Assembly: GCA_026874595.1 (NCBI GenBank)
Contig: CM049306.1
Location: 8,428,519 to 8,492,518 of the forward strand
Length of the DNA: 64,000 nt
Direction of reading: 5' to 3'
From: Sipunculus nudus
Lineage: Eukaryota; Annelida; Sipuncula; Golfingiida; Sipunculidae
Numbering within the stretch: position 1 is the stretch's first letter; every line of letters begins with the position of its first letter. The notes beneath the pieces are model-generated. The model was given only the letters and a program-made list of their open reading frames with translations. It ran no database searches and was not told the origin of the DNA. Below, in pieces: positions 47,701-59,700 of the stretch. The position numbers were made by a program, and so were the translations under genes.

Positions 47701-50700
47701 ATGATCATCCAGTTAAGTTCGAGGAGATCCACTCTGGAGCCCTTTGTTATCTCTGATTAGATTATATAATCCTGCTCAATGACTACAGGTCAGGGCAGTA
47801 CTTCCAGCCAAGTGCCAGTGAAGTGTGTGATGTTGTGCATGTGAAGCAGGTCAGGGTTCTCTGTGACCCTGTTCCCTGTGATTTCAACCAGGTTTGGCAG
47901 AATAGTAACTTATATGTCTTAATGAGTTGCTTTGCTGACCTGGTGTTTAATGTTTAAGTTGATTAATCAAACTGGAAAGTACATTATTGCTTTATAAAAA
48001 ATGCTGTATCAGTATAAAAAAAATTAGACTAAGTGACATAAAAGATAATAGTAGCTAAAGATTTTTAGCTCAGCTGACTCTAAGTCATCTGAGCTATAGT
48101 CGTGGTCCATTGTCCGTCGTCCGTCCGTCTGTCTGTCCGTCCATCCGTCCGGATGTCCGTCCGTAAGACTGACACCGTTGGACCTACGAAACTGAAATTC
48201 GGCATACAGTTAGATGTCCCCAAAATCTCCTACCATGCCGAAAATTGGGTCAATAGGACTATGTTCCTTCAAAATATTAAGGAAAAAACTCAAATTTTTT
48301 TTAGAAATCTATTTTTACACTTCAGGACTGCCTAATATCAAAACCACTCATCTGTTTTTCCTCATATTTACTATAAATATTCCTCTATATAGTTCCTATG
48401 TACATGCCTGAAATTATGTCTGTATTATATAATTTAAGAAAGTTATGGGCCAGAACATAATGCATTTGTAAAAAATCAGGAAAGATATTTGATCACTTAA
48501 CACAAAACTTGTTAAAGCTATGGACTTTTTTTCAAGTAATATAACTTTAATTAATCAAAATTAAATTGTATACCCAAAATTAGATCAAAATCTTTTAAAT
48601 TTTTTAAAATATTAACAAAAATAAAAAATTGGTACCTTAAATTTTGCCTAACTTTGACCATGGCACGTTTTTTTCCTGTAAGTACTGTGTAATTTTCTCA
48701 GCATGTTTTTTTTAGCATTTTGTCTATTAACACCAAAAATTTGAAACCAGTTGATCAAAAACTGTAGATTTTATTCAAGTTTTCAAGCACCATGTGACAT
48801 ATTGTTTACATCAGGCTAGTGTTATGCAGTTTGCAAGAGCTCAGCTCCCCAGCTTAAGCTCTCAGTTCCTAAAATTTGGCATACAATTAGATGTCTCCAA
48901 AATTCCCTACCATGCCAAGAATTTGGTCACTAGGACTTAATACCTTTGAGATATTAATGAAAAACTTCATTTTTCAATTAAAAACCCATTGTTACACTTT
49001 AATACTGCCTAATATCAAAACCACTGATCTGACTTTAATCATATATAATATACATGTTTTTCTATACATTCTCTATGCACATGCCAGAAATGATGTCAGT
49101 TTTGCGTAATTGTTTTAAGTTATGGGCCCAAACATAATGCACTTTGTAAAAAATCAAGAAATATATTTACTCCCTTAACAAGGGGCTTGCTGAAGCTAGA
49201 GATTTTTTGTCAGGGATGTAACATTATTTAATCAAGATTCAATTGAATACCCAAAATTAGTTCTGAATTTTTAAAATTTTATAAGTTATTAGTATAAATA
49301 TAAAATTAGTCCCTTAAATTTTGCCCAACTTTGACCATTTCACTTTTGTTTCATGTGAGCTCTGTTTATATAATTTTCATATCATGCACACATAAGGATT
49401 TCAGCTTTTTAGTTTAGAAAGCTGAAAGAAATTGGCCAAAAATTGTAGCTTTTATTAATGTTTTTATGAGACCATGTCAGACCTTGGCTCACTCCAGCCA
49501 CTCTTGAGTCACCTGTATGTTGACCTTGTTGAACTTTCAGCAAATTATGCACGCTTGAGGCGAGGCATATACTTGGCAGCAAGGCAGCTTATGGCCAGCC
49601 ACAGTTGATCCAGGTGTCCAACCCAACTCATCTAGTTGTTTTAACCAACAACATAACAATAAACAATAAATTAATCAATTTTTATTGGTTTCTAATAACA
49701 AATTAAAGAAAAATAGAAAAGGAATTTGTTAGTTTATAATAATAGGGAATTAACTTGCAGTTACTGATGATATAAGAATCTTGTATCGATGGATAGAATG
49801 TCACGTATTCCAAATAACACCATGCAGTCACCTATGGCATTTTTCAGTTCAATTTTAATAATAAAACAGTAAATCATATTATTCATTACTAATCATTAGG
49901 GATCATATGAAGTAAATTAATGATAGACAAAGATGCAGTTGATAATATTAATCTAGATTCCTACTGTGTCTAGTGTGTTCATTGATGTGAAATTAGTCCA
50001 AAATAAATATATCACATTTATTATTTTTTAATATAAATAAAAGCCATAAAACCAGGTACTTATGATCATTATTTAAATGTGTGAATTTTGTACATTCTGG
50101 ATTCTCAACACCATTGTTTGGTGAAAACTGAATAAATACCAGACATGTTGGGAATACTTTGCAATTTTTGTATTTAAATACGAATATGAATATTTACTCC
50201 ATTATAAAATTTCTTGCATAAAGAATGGGAATTCAGGTAAAAATGAAAGTATATGAATACCAGTGCAAATACTTTCCAAATGTATTCATGAATGCATTCA
50301 TGAATATATTCTTTTTCTTTCTTATTATTTTTAATAAAAATTATATCTGGGACAATATTTGTAATTTTTTTAATAAATAGTTAAACTCTTATATTATATG
50401 TTCTCCTTATAGGTTATATGGCCAAGTCAAAATCTGTGTGACGATAGTACTCCATTTGTTAATAAAATAAATGAAATCAATTCTCTTTTCTGTCTCCAAA
50501 GGTACTATCAAAATCATACATAAGCTTAACAACAACAACTCATAATACAGCTTATACTTATTACCACACAAAACCAGCATGTGCCTCATTTCTAAATCAA
50601 TTTTTTTATCATATATAACATGCTGAGCGCCGTGACCCATAGGTCCCTTGTTTTTTGCATGTGATAACTCAACAACAGCATACTTCAGCTTTCCCAAATG

Positions 50701-53700
50701 CCCAGGGATGATTGGTACATATAAGGGCTCCAGACCTATTGAATAACAGACCTGTAGGATTTTTAATATGGCTGCCACAGCCCAATCGCTGATTTTCTTT
50801 TGTGTGCTGTAAGTCAACAACAACATAATTCACTTTTCCCAAATTCCCAGGGATGATTGGTTTATATGAGGGCTCCAGACCTATTGAATTACACACCTAT
50901 CAGAATTCCAATATGGCTGCTCAATGGCTGATTTTCAAGTAACATCTAAATACACCATTTCTCACTTTGGGACGGACCGTGGTCCAATTACATCTAGTTC
51001 TCATTAAAAATAAAAGATGGTTTGAGTTTGTTTATCTGATTAAAAAAAAAGAAGATATTTTGAGTATGTTTGTTATTCTGATTAAATAATAGATGTTTTG
51101 ACTATATTTGTTATTCTGATAAAAAAAGGTGTTTTGAGCATGTTTGTTTTCTGCTTAATTACATATATGTATTGTTTGTTGTAGAGGTGCTGTCCAAAGA
51201 TCTTCAGTTACTTGAGCTTGTTGAAGCTTTAGGGTAAGTTAACTACATGAAAAGTAATTATTGAAAATATTATTAAAATTTGCTTGAAGATTGCTGTTTG
51301 AATAGACAATTATTGAAAATATGAGAGTGATACCATAACTGGACAGAACCTCCAATGCTATGGTTTTATAAAAAATGGAATAAAAATGTTCACAGCCATG
51401 GTGCAAGTTTATTAAATTGAGTCAATTTCAAGTGAAAATACTGGTAAATTACATGTGCTTGGAATTAATGTTCTAATTATCCTTCTGATTTAATGTACTT
51501 GAACATTAGTATTTTTAACAGCTTCCGTTGTCAAGGAGTAATGCACAGGGCTCAAATCCAGGAGATCTTGCGTTTGAATCCCAGCTCAAGAGTGGTTTGA
51601 AGTAACTGCCTGAAAGTCCATACATCTTTAATGGCTTTCTCATTCACAAGACTTGTGGTGCCACCTGCAATCATTTTTGTGATGTGTACATTCATGCCAG
51701 TATTTCAGGACTGACGTTTGTGTAATTGGTGTTTGTACTTTGGTTCTAAATGTTAAACACTTGCTTTTTCCATGTGCTTGTCACACATGTACTTGAAAAG
51801 TAATCCAAGTACTTTTCCAATAATGGTCAAGCATGTTACATGGAAGCATTATATCTGATGTATATCTCATTGCACAGGTTTGCATTAGACCTGTAGGCCT
51901 TGTCATTTACATATATCATTTATTTCAGACAATATTTGACCAACCCTGAGAAAGAGAAGAGACAGAAAGGAATAAAACTGCTGGCTGATGTTATACATAG
52001 ACTTCCATATAACTTCTTATCAGAAAAGGAAGGTGAGTATAAAACCTTGTACAGTACCATGTGCTATTACTTATCCAGTAAAACGTGTCTTGGGTTAATA
52101 TCTTTACACAATATCACACCAATTATGCTTGAGCTGGGAGGAGTAATATCTATCATAAATGATTTCTTATTTTCATTTTAGTGACAACCCTGACAGTTTT
52201 CTTTGGGGATCGTCTAAAGGACCACCATTCCATTACACCATGTGTACTTCATGGACTTCTTGCCCTAGTAAGTGTTGTATTTTTGGTGTCAGTTCAGCCT
52301 TTAAAAGATCATGGGAGATTGAATTTAATAGGCTGTTGAACATTGTACTTTTTACTCGGATTGTGCAATAATAACCAATATGAGGCAGTTTACATGGCTC
52401 AGATGGTGGCATTCAGCAGTCTAGATGTGGATATGAGGACCAATGACTAACATTGGCAGCAATCATTGCTATTGAGTAACATGTCTATGACATCCCCTGA
52501 ATACACAGACACAAAATGTATTGTTGACCTCCTTTACTTAAGTCTAAACATGTTAACTGCAGGAAGTGTCTATTTAGGGAAAACCATAGGTGAAATCTTA
52601 TGTCACTTTATAACCACTGTGATTATGGGGGTATCAATGTGGATCCATGTCAAGTGTCTATTTAGGGGTACCATAGGTGAAATCTTATGTCACTTAATAA
52701 CCACTGTGATTATGGAAGGGTATCAATGTGGATCCATGTCATCTTACCAATTTTTCTGATGTGTAAGCAGGTTTAATGATGATTGACAGAGAATGTCAGT
52801 TACTTTGTTATTCTAAGGGTAGGCCAAAATTTTATTTACTCTGTTGAATATTACAGAGCAACTGTGTGGAGTTGAAAAATGACACAGCACTTCTAATGGT
52901 TCGTACAATCTTCAAGGAGCTTCATGTCCAGTCCTTGGTTCAGGGTGATCGACGAGCTTTCTACACTATCATGGCCAACTTCCTCAGCACCAGACTAACC
53001 AGTAAGTCAGGAGCATTTAAAAACGATGCACAAAGTATACATGAACATGAGATAATATGTGATGAGATATGTAATTCTTGTGTTACCAGTATTCAAGGTT
53101 GCATAGTAAATGTACATAAAACTTGTGGTTGGAAATGGTTGTAAAATCACATTTGATGATTGAAAGAAAAGACTGATGATCGTTTATTAATTGATTATTT
53201 TATGTACCTTTTATATTCTGCTTTACAGAATTATACTTAAACTATTAACTGAGCTAATTCAGCTTGACTTGGACATTATACTGAATGTAAATGTAAAGGC
53301 TCAGTTTTCATACTTTTTCACTGCGCAAGGTTCAGTTTTGTTTGCTACCTTTTGTCCCATCTTTCTTATTTATTTGACTACTTGAATAATTTTTATCTGG
53401 TTAATATTACATCTTCATATGTGCCTACATAATAGTTTGTGATTGTTTATGCAAAAAAGCAACCAGTTCAATTGATTATGAAAGAAAATGATCAATTATC
53501 GATATACTTGATTACCTGGCACACCACTAATGTAATGTAAGCTCATACAATTTTTAAAAAGTTAATTGTTTGTGTTGAACCCATGTGTTAGTCTTACTTT
53601 ATCTAATCTAAATTAGCATAATGTGCTAACTGATGCATTTTCTAGTTTGATTTTATTAAAGGTGCCCATTCACCTACCTTTTGATAAAGAATTTATGTGA

Positions 53701-56700
53701 TTTCAAGCTTCTTCTGTGTATATATTAATGATCTAAGGGTAATTTTGGTAACCTATGGTGGTTTGTTGCATATAAACAAAAGTAGAAAGATCACTTGTTG
53801 CAAAATGCCATTTGCAAAGCTCTGGCTTATCGGACTTGCTGCCAGATGCCCTTGTTGATTTTGTTTTGAATATTTTGCCCCCCCCCCCCCCATAATCTAA
53901 ACATGTTGATATAAACAAAATAAGCAGCCTGTGTTTTGCGATATCCACCTTTTTTGGCCTGTTTTTATGAAAGCTCCAAGTGATTACCTTTAGTTTATAA
54001 AGGTCAGATAGGTGATTAGGCCCTTTAAGTAACTCTGTTTAGTAAGATACTTGAATCTCTATTTTTTATATCTATAATATCTATAACCTGTGAGCTTATG
54101 CGATGGTGTGGCGTCGTCCGGCGTCCGTCGGCCGTTGTCCGTCGTCTGTACGTTAACCCATACTATCTTGAAAACGGCAAGAGTTAGCATCAAGAAATTT
54201 TCTGCAAAAAATTAGTCATCTAAAAAACTCTATCGGAATTTGGTTTTTGTTTGGCTAACTGCATTTTCTTAGATTTTATAGAGAAAAAACTAAAAAAGCT
54301 TTAAAAATCTTCTTCTCTGAAACTGTTCAGCCAAATTGTCCAATATTTCACAGAAATGATCCCTGGAACAATCTCTCTCAAGTTTGTTCAAATGGTATAA
54401 GTTCGGTGATTTTTGGCCAAGTTACAGCTAGTTGAACTTAGTCATCTGACAAAAAAAGCATACTAAAATTACAATCTTAGAAACGGCTGGAGCTGTCATC
54501 ACCAAATTTTATACCAATGTTGGTCACATGTGTCATGTCTGAAATTCAGGTATTTGTGGCGCCACCTGCATCGGCCTTTTTTGAACAGGGGTCATCAGTG
54601 CCCGTATCATGTTGACGGCTACAAAAAACTTCTTCTCTGAAACCATTTGGCCAAATTGTTTAATATCGCACAGAAATGATCCTAGGGTAGTGCTTTCTGA
54701 AGTTTGTTCAAATGGTCTCAGTTCAATGACTTTTGGCTGAGTTATGGGAAGCTTAATTTAGTCATATGCCATAATAGCCCATTTTAGCTCAGTGGCTACA
54801 AAGATCTTCTTCTCAAAAACCACTGGGCCAAATTCTTAAATCTCACACATTAATTATCCTTAGATGTTGATAATTCAAGTTTGTTCAAATGGTTTTGGTT
54901 CAGTGATTTTTGGCTGAGTTATTGGAAGTTTAACTTAACCATTTTGCTTTATTTTCCCATGGCTATATAGAGACAACTGTACGTGGATTATACATTATTG
55001 GTATCCCTACTCAACTTAATTCAAGAATTTGCCATCAATGAGATATATCTGTATTTTAATTTTGTATTCACTATGTATCCATTATAATTTTACATATATT
55101 CCTGATTTCTTTCTTATAAAAAGTCAGCTGAAAAGCATTTTGTATTGGGAAAATAAATTTCAAAGTTATTACAAGTAGGGACCACTTTTGTGTACAGATG
55201 GCAGCCCTTGGTTTACCATTGGCAGATTGTGAGTGCCTTGATGTTGGCCATTAGCCAAGATGATGTCAGCTCTATAAATAGTTTTGGCACAGTGCCAGGA
55301 TTGGAAGAAGTGCAGCCAGGTATAGGTCAAGAGTTCACTCAGTGCAGTAGCTGCATTCTATTTATAGCTTTGGCAGACTGCTCACTGCATCATATTTGGC
55401 ACCAAAGTGCAGCCTGAATCAATTTATAGCTTTGGCAGACTGCCAACTGTGTCAGATTATGCAACAGGTCAAGAGTTCACTCAGTGCAGCTAGGTACAGG
55501 TCTTAAGTTCACTCAGTCTAGCCAGGTGCAGGTCAAGGGTTCACTCAGTGCAGTAGCTTGAGGCAGCAATTTGTCACAGGTCACTCGGGGGCAACTGCCT
55601 TACTCACCTAAGCCTTGTCAGCCCAGTGCATCAAACTCTCTTTCCACACATAAACCCACATATCTCGGGAACCGTTTGGCCGATAAGGCTAAAGATTTTG
55701 CACAAATGTAGCCCTTGGAAATCTTTATAACATACACTAAAAATGGTGGTGCCACCTGCAACCATTTTTGCACAGCGTCCATCTGTTCATCAGCCTTGGG
55801 ATAAAAACACTCATAACTCTGCATTGGTTGGACTTATCCACCTGAAATTTTGCATGTGTTTACATCATGGACAGCTTTCTTGATTTCATGACAGGTGGCG
55901 CCACCTACATACATATTTTGGCTGCAGACATCCAGGCTATTATGCAACACACCTCACTCTATTTCCCCTTGCTACTCAATCTATGCCTCACTTCACCTTT
56001 CCCACTCTGATTTTGGCAGATACACGTAGTCGCTTGTTGACTACCCATATTCTAGTTTTTGTGTTGTGTGCCAGAATTGCAGCAGTGATGTTTGTTTAAT
56101 TGTTTCTTGTTGTAAGTGATTAGTACTTGCATTGTTCATATACATGTTACACATGTTCTTGAAAAGTAATGGTCGAGCATTGAAGCATTATACCTGGTGT
56201 AATCTCATTGCACAGGTTCGCATTAGGCCTGTAGGCCTTGTTTAAATTGAAAATCATGAATGATGTCTTTTTTTACAGCTTAAGCCCTGACCATGGTGGT
56301 GTACATGCAGTATTTTTCAATTTTTTCAGGTATGAAGAGCATGGGGAATGACTCTATATATTCTATTTTTCAGATATGAAGAGCATGGGAGTGACTTTAT
56401 TTATTCTATTTTTCAGGTATGAAGAGCATGGGGAGTGACTTTATATATTCTATTTTTCAGGTATGAAGAGCATGGGAGTGACTTTATATATTCTATTTTT
56501 CAGGAATGAAGAGCATGGGTAGTGACTTTATATATTCTATTTTTCAGGAATGAAGAGCATGGGGAGTGACTTTATATATTCTATTTTTCAGGTGTGAAGA
56601 GCATGGGAGTGACTTTATTTATTCTATTTTTCAGGTATGAAGAGCATGGGGAGTGACTTTATATATTCTATTTTTCAGGTATGAAGAGCATGGGAGTGAC

Positions 56701-59700
56701 TTTATATATTCTATTTTTCCGGTGTGAAGAGCATGGGAGTGACTTTATTTATTCTATTTTTCAGGAATGAAGAGCATGGGGAGTGACTTTATATATTCTA
56801 TTTTTCAGGTGTGAAGAGCATGGGAGTGACTTTATTTATTCTATTTTTCAGGAATGAAGAGCATGGGGAGTGACTTTATATATTCTATTTTTCAGGTGTG
56901 AAGAGCATGGGAGTGACTTTATTTATTCTATTTTTCAGGTGTGAAGAGCATGGGAGTGACTTTATTTATTCTATTTTTCAGGTATGAAGAGCATGGGGAG
57001 TGACTTTATATATTCTATTTTTCAGGTGTGAAGAGCATGGGAGTGACTTTATATATTCTATTTTTCAGGAATGAAGAGCATGGGGAGTGACTTTATATAT
57101 TCTATTTTTCAGGTGTGAAGAGCATGGGGAGTGACTTTATTTATTCTATTTTTCAGGTATGAAGAGCATGGGGAGTGACTTTATATATTCTATTTTTCAG
57201 GTATGAAGAGCATGGGAGTGACTTTATATATTCTATTTTTCAGGAATGAAGAGCATGGGTAGTGACTTTATATATTCTATTTTTCAGGAATGATGAGCAT
57301 GGGGAGTGACTTTATATATTCTATTTTTCAGGTGTGAAGAGCATGGGGAGCGACTTTATATATTCTATTTTTCAGGTATGAAGAGCATGGGGAGTGACTT
57401 TATATATTCTATTTTTCAAGAATGAAGATCATGGGGTGTCTTTATATATTCTATTTTTCAGGTATGAAGAGCATGGGGAGTGACTTTATATATTCTATTT
57501 TTCAGGTGTGAAGAGCATGGGGAGTGACTTTATATATTCTATTTTTCAGGTGTGAAGAGCATGGGGAGTGACTTTATATATTCTATTTTTCAGGTGTGAA
57601 GAGCATGGGGAGTGACTTTATACATTCTATTTTTCAGGTGTGAAGAGCATGGGGAGTGACTTTATACATTCTATTTTTCAGGTGTGAAGAGCGTGGGGAA
57701 TGACTTTATACATTCTATTTTTCAGGTGTGAAGAGCATGGGGAGTGGCTTTATATATTCTATTTTTCAGGTGTGAAGAGCATGGGGAGTGATTTTATATA
57801 TTCTTTTTTTCAGGTATGAAGAGCATGGGGAGTGACTTAATATATTCTATTTTTCAGGAATGAAGAGCATGGGGAGTGACTTTATATATTCTATTTTTCA
57901 GGTGTGAAGAGCATGGGGAGTGACTTTATATATTCTTTTTTTCAGGTGTGAAGAGCATGGGGAGTGACTTTATATATTCTATTTTTCAGGTATGAAGAGC
58001 ATGGGAGTGACTTTATATATTCTATTTTTCAGGAATGAAGAGCATGGGGAGTGACTTTATATATTCTATTTTTCAGGAATTAGGGGCATGAGGAGTGACT
58101 TTATATATTCTGTTTTTTCAGGTGTAAAGAGCATGAGGAGTGACTTTATATATTCTATTTTTCAGGTATGAAGAGCATGGGGAGTGACTTTATATATTCT
58201 TTTTTTCAGGTGTGAAGAGCATGGGGAGTGACTTTATATATTCTATTTTTCAGGTATGAAGAGCATGGGGAATGACTTTATACATTCTATTTTTCAGGTA
58301 TGAAGAGCATGGGGAGTGACTTTATATATTCTATTTTTCAGGCATGAAGAGCATGGGGAGTGACTATATATATTCTATTTTTCAGGTATGAAGAGCATGG
58401 GGAGTGACTTTATACATTCTATTTTTTAGGTGTGAAGAGCATGGGGAGTGACTTTATATATTCTATTTTTCAGGTATGAAGAGCATGGGGAGTGACTTTA
58501 TATATTCTATTTTTCAGGTGTGAAGAGCATGGGGAGTGACTTTATATATTCTATTTTTCAGGTGTGAAGAGCATGGGGAGTGACTTTATATATTCTATTT
58601 TTCAGGTATGAAGAGCATGGGGAGTGACTTTATATATTCTATTTTTCAGGTGTGAAGAGCATGGGGAGTGACTTTATATATTCTATTTTTCAGGTATGAA
58701 GAGCATGGGGAGTGACTTTATATATTCTATTTTTCAGGTGTGAAGAGCATGGGGAGTGACTTTATATATTCTATTTTTCAGGTATGAAGAGCATGGGGAG
58801 TGACTTTATATATTCTATTTTTCAGGTGTGAAGAGCATGGGAGTGACTTTATATATTCTATTTTTCAGGTATGAAGAGCATGGGGAGTGACTTTATATAT
58901 TCTATTTTTCAGGTATGAAGAGCATGGGGAGTGACTTTATATATTCTATTTTTCAGGTGTGAAGAGCATGGGGAGTGACTTTATATATTCTATTTTTCAG
59001 GTGTGAAGAGCATGGGGAGTGACTTTATATATTCTATTTTTCAGGTATGAAGAGCATGGGGAGTGACTTTATATATTCTATTTTTCAGGAATGAAGAGAA
59101 TGGGGAGTGACTTTATATATTCTATTTTTCAGGTGTGAAGAACATGGGGAGTGACTTTATATATTCTATTTTTCAGGTATGAAAAGCATGGGGAGTGACT
59201 TTATATATTCTATTTTTCAGGTATGAAGAGCATGGGGAGTGACTTTAAATATTCTTTTTTTCAGGTATGAAGAGCATGGGAGTGACTTTATATATTCTAT
59301 TTTTCAGATATGAAGAGCATGGGGAGTGACTTTATTTATTCTATTTTTCAGGTATGAAGAGCATGGGGAGTGACTTTATATATTCTATTTTTCAGGTATG
59401 AAGAGCATGGGGAGTGACTTTATATATTCTATTTTTCAGGTGTGAAGAGCATGGGGAGTGGCTTTATATATTCTATTTTTCAGGTGTGAAGAGCATGGGG
59501 AGTGACTTTATATATTCTATTTTTCAGGTATGAAGAGCATGGGGAGTGACTTTATATATTCTATTTTTCAGGTATGAAGAGCATGGGGAGTGACTTTATT
59601 TATTCTATTTTTTAGGTATGAAGAGCATGGGGAGTGACTTTATATATGGCTTTGTACAGGCCATGGATGCAGAGAAAGACCCCAGGAATCTCCTTCTGGC

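Larger units (their letters stand above)
38772..51184 (+). other. MMS19: MMS19 intron 1
   Basis: 12,413 bp. It contains a SINE-like tRNA head near 40.0 kb, two full-length H2 elements, a tandem segmental duplication near 45-46.6 kb and a small tandem repeat near 51.1 kb. The stretches 38900-39970, 40090-41690 and 46580-48060 show nothing recognisable. Confidence 0.85.

Noticed and set aside
54085-54165. possible CpG island or promoter of another gene in MMS19 intron 5
   Set aside because: The GC-rich GTCCGTCGTCCG run is the terminal block of the R3 repeat family, seen at several other repeat ends here.
56330-59615. the array as a coding repeat extending MMS19
   Set aside because: The 44-bp unit is not a multiple of three, and reading on from exon-like bases meets TGA at the next unit.
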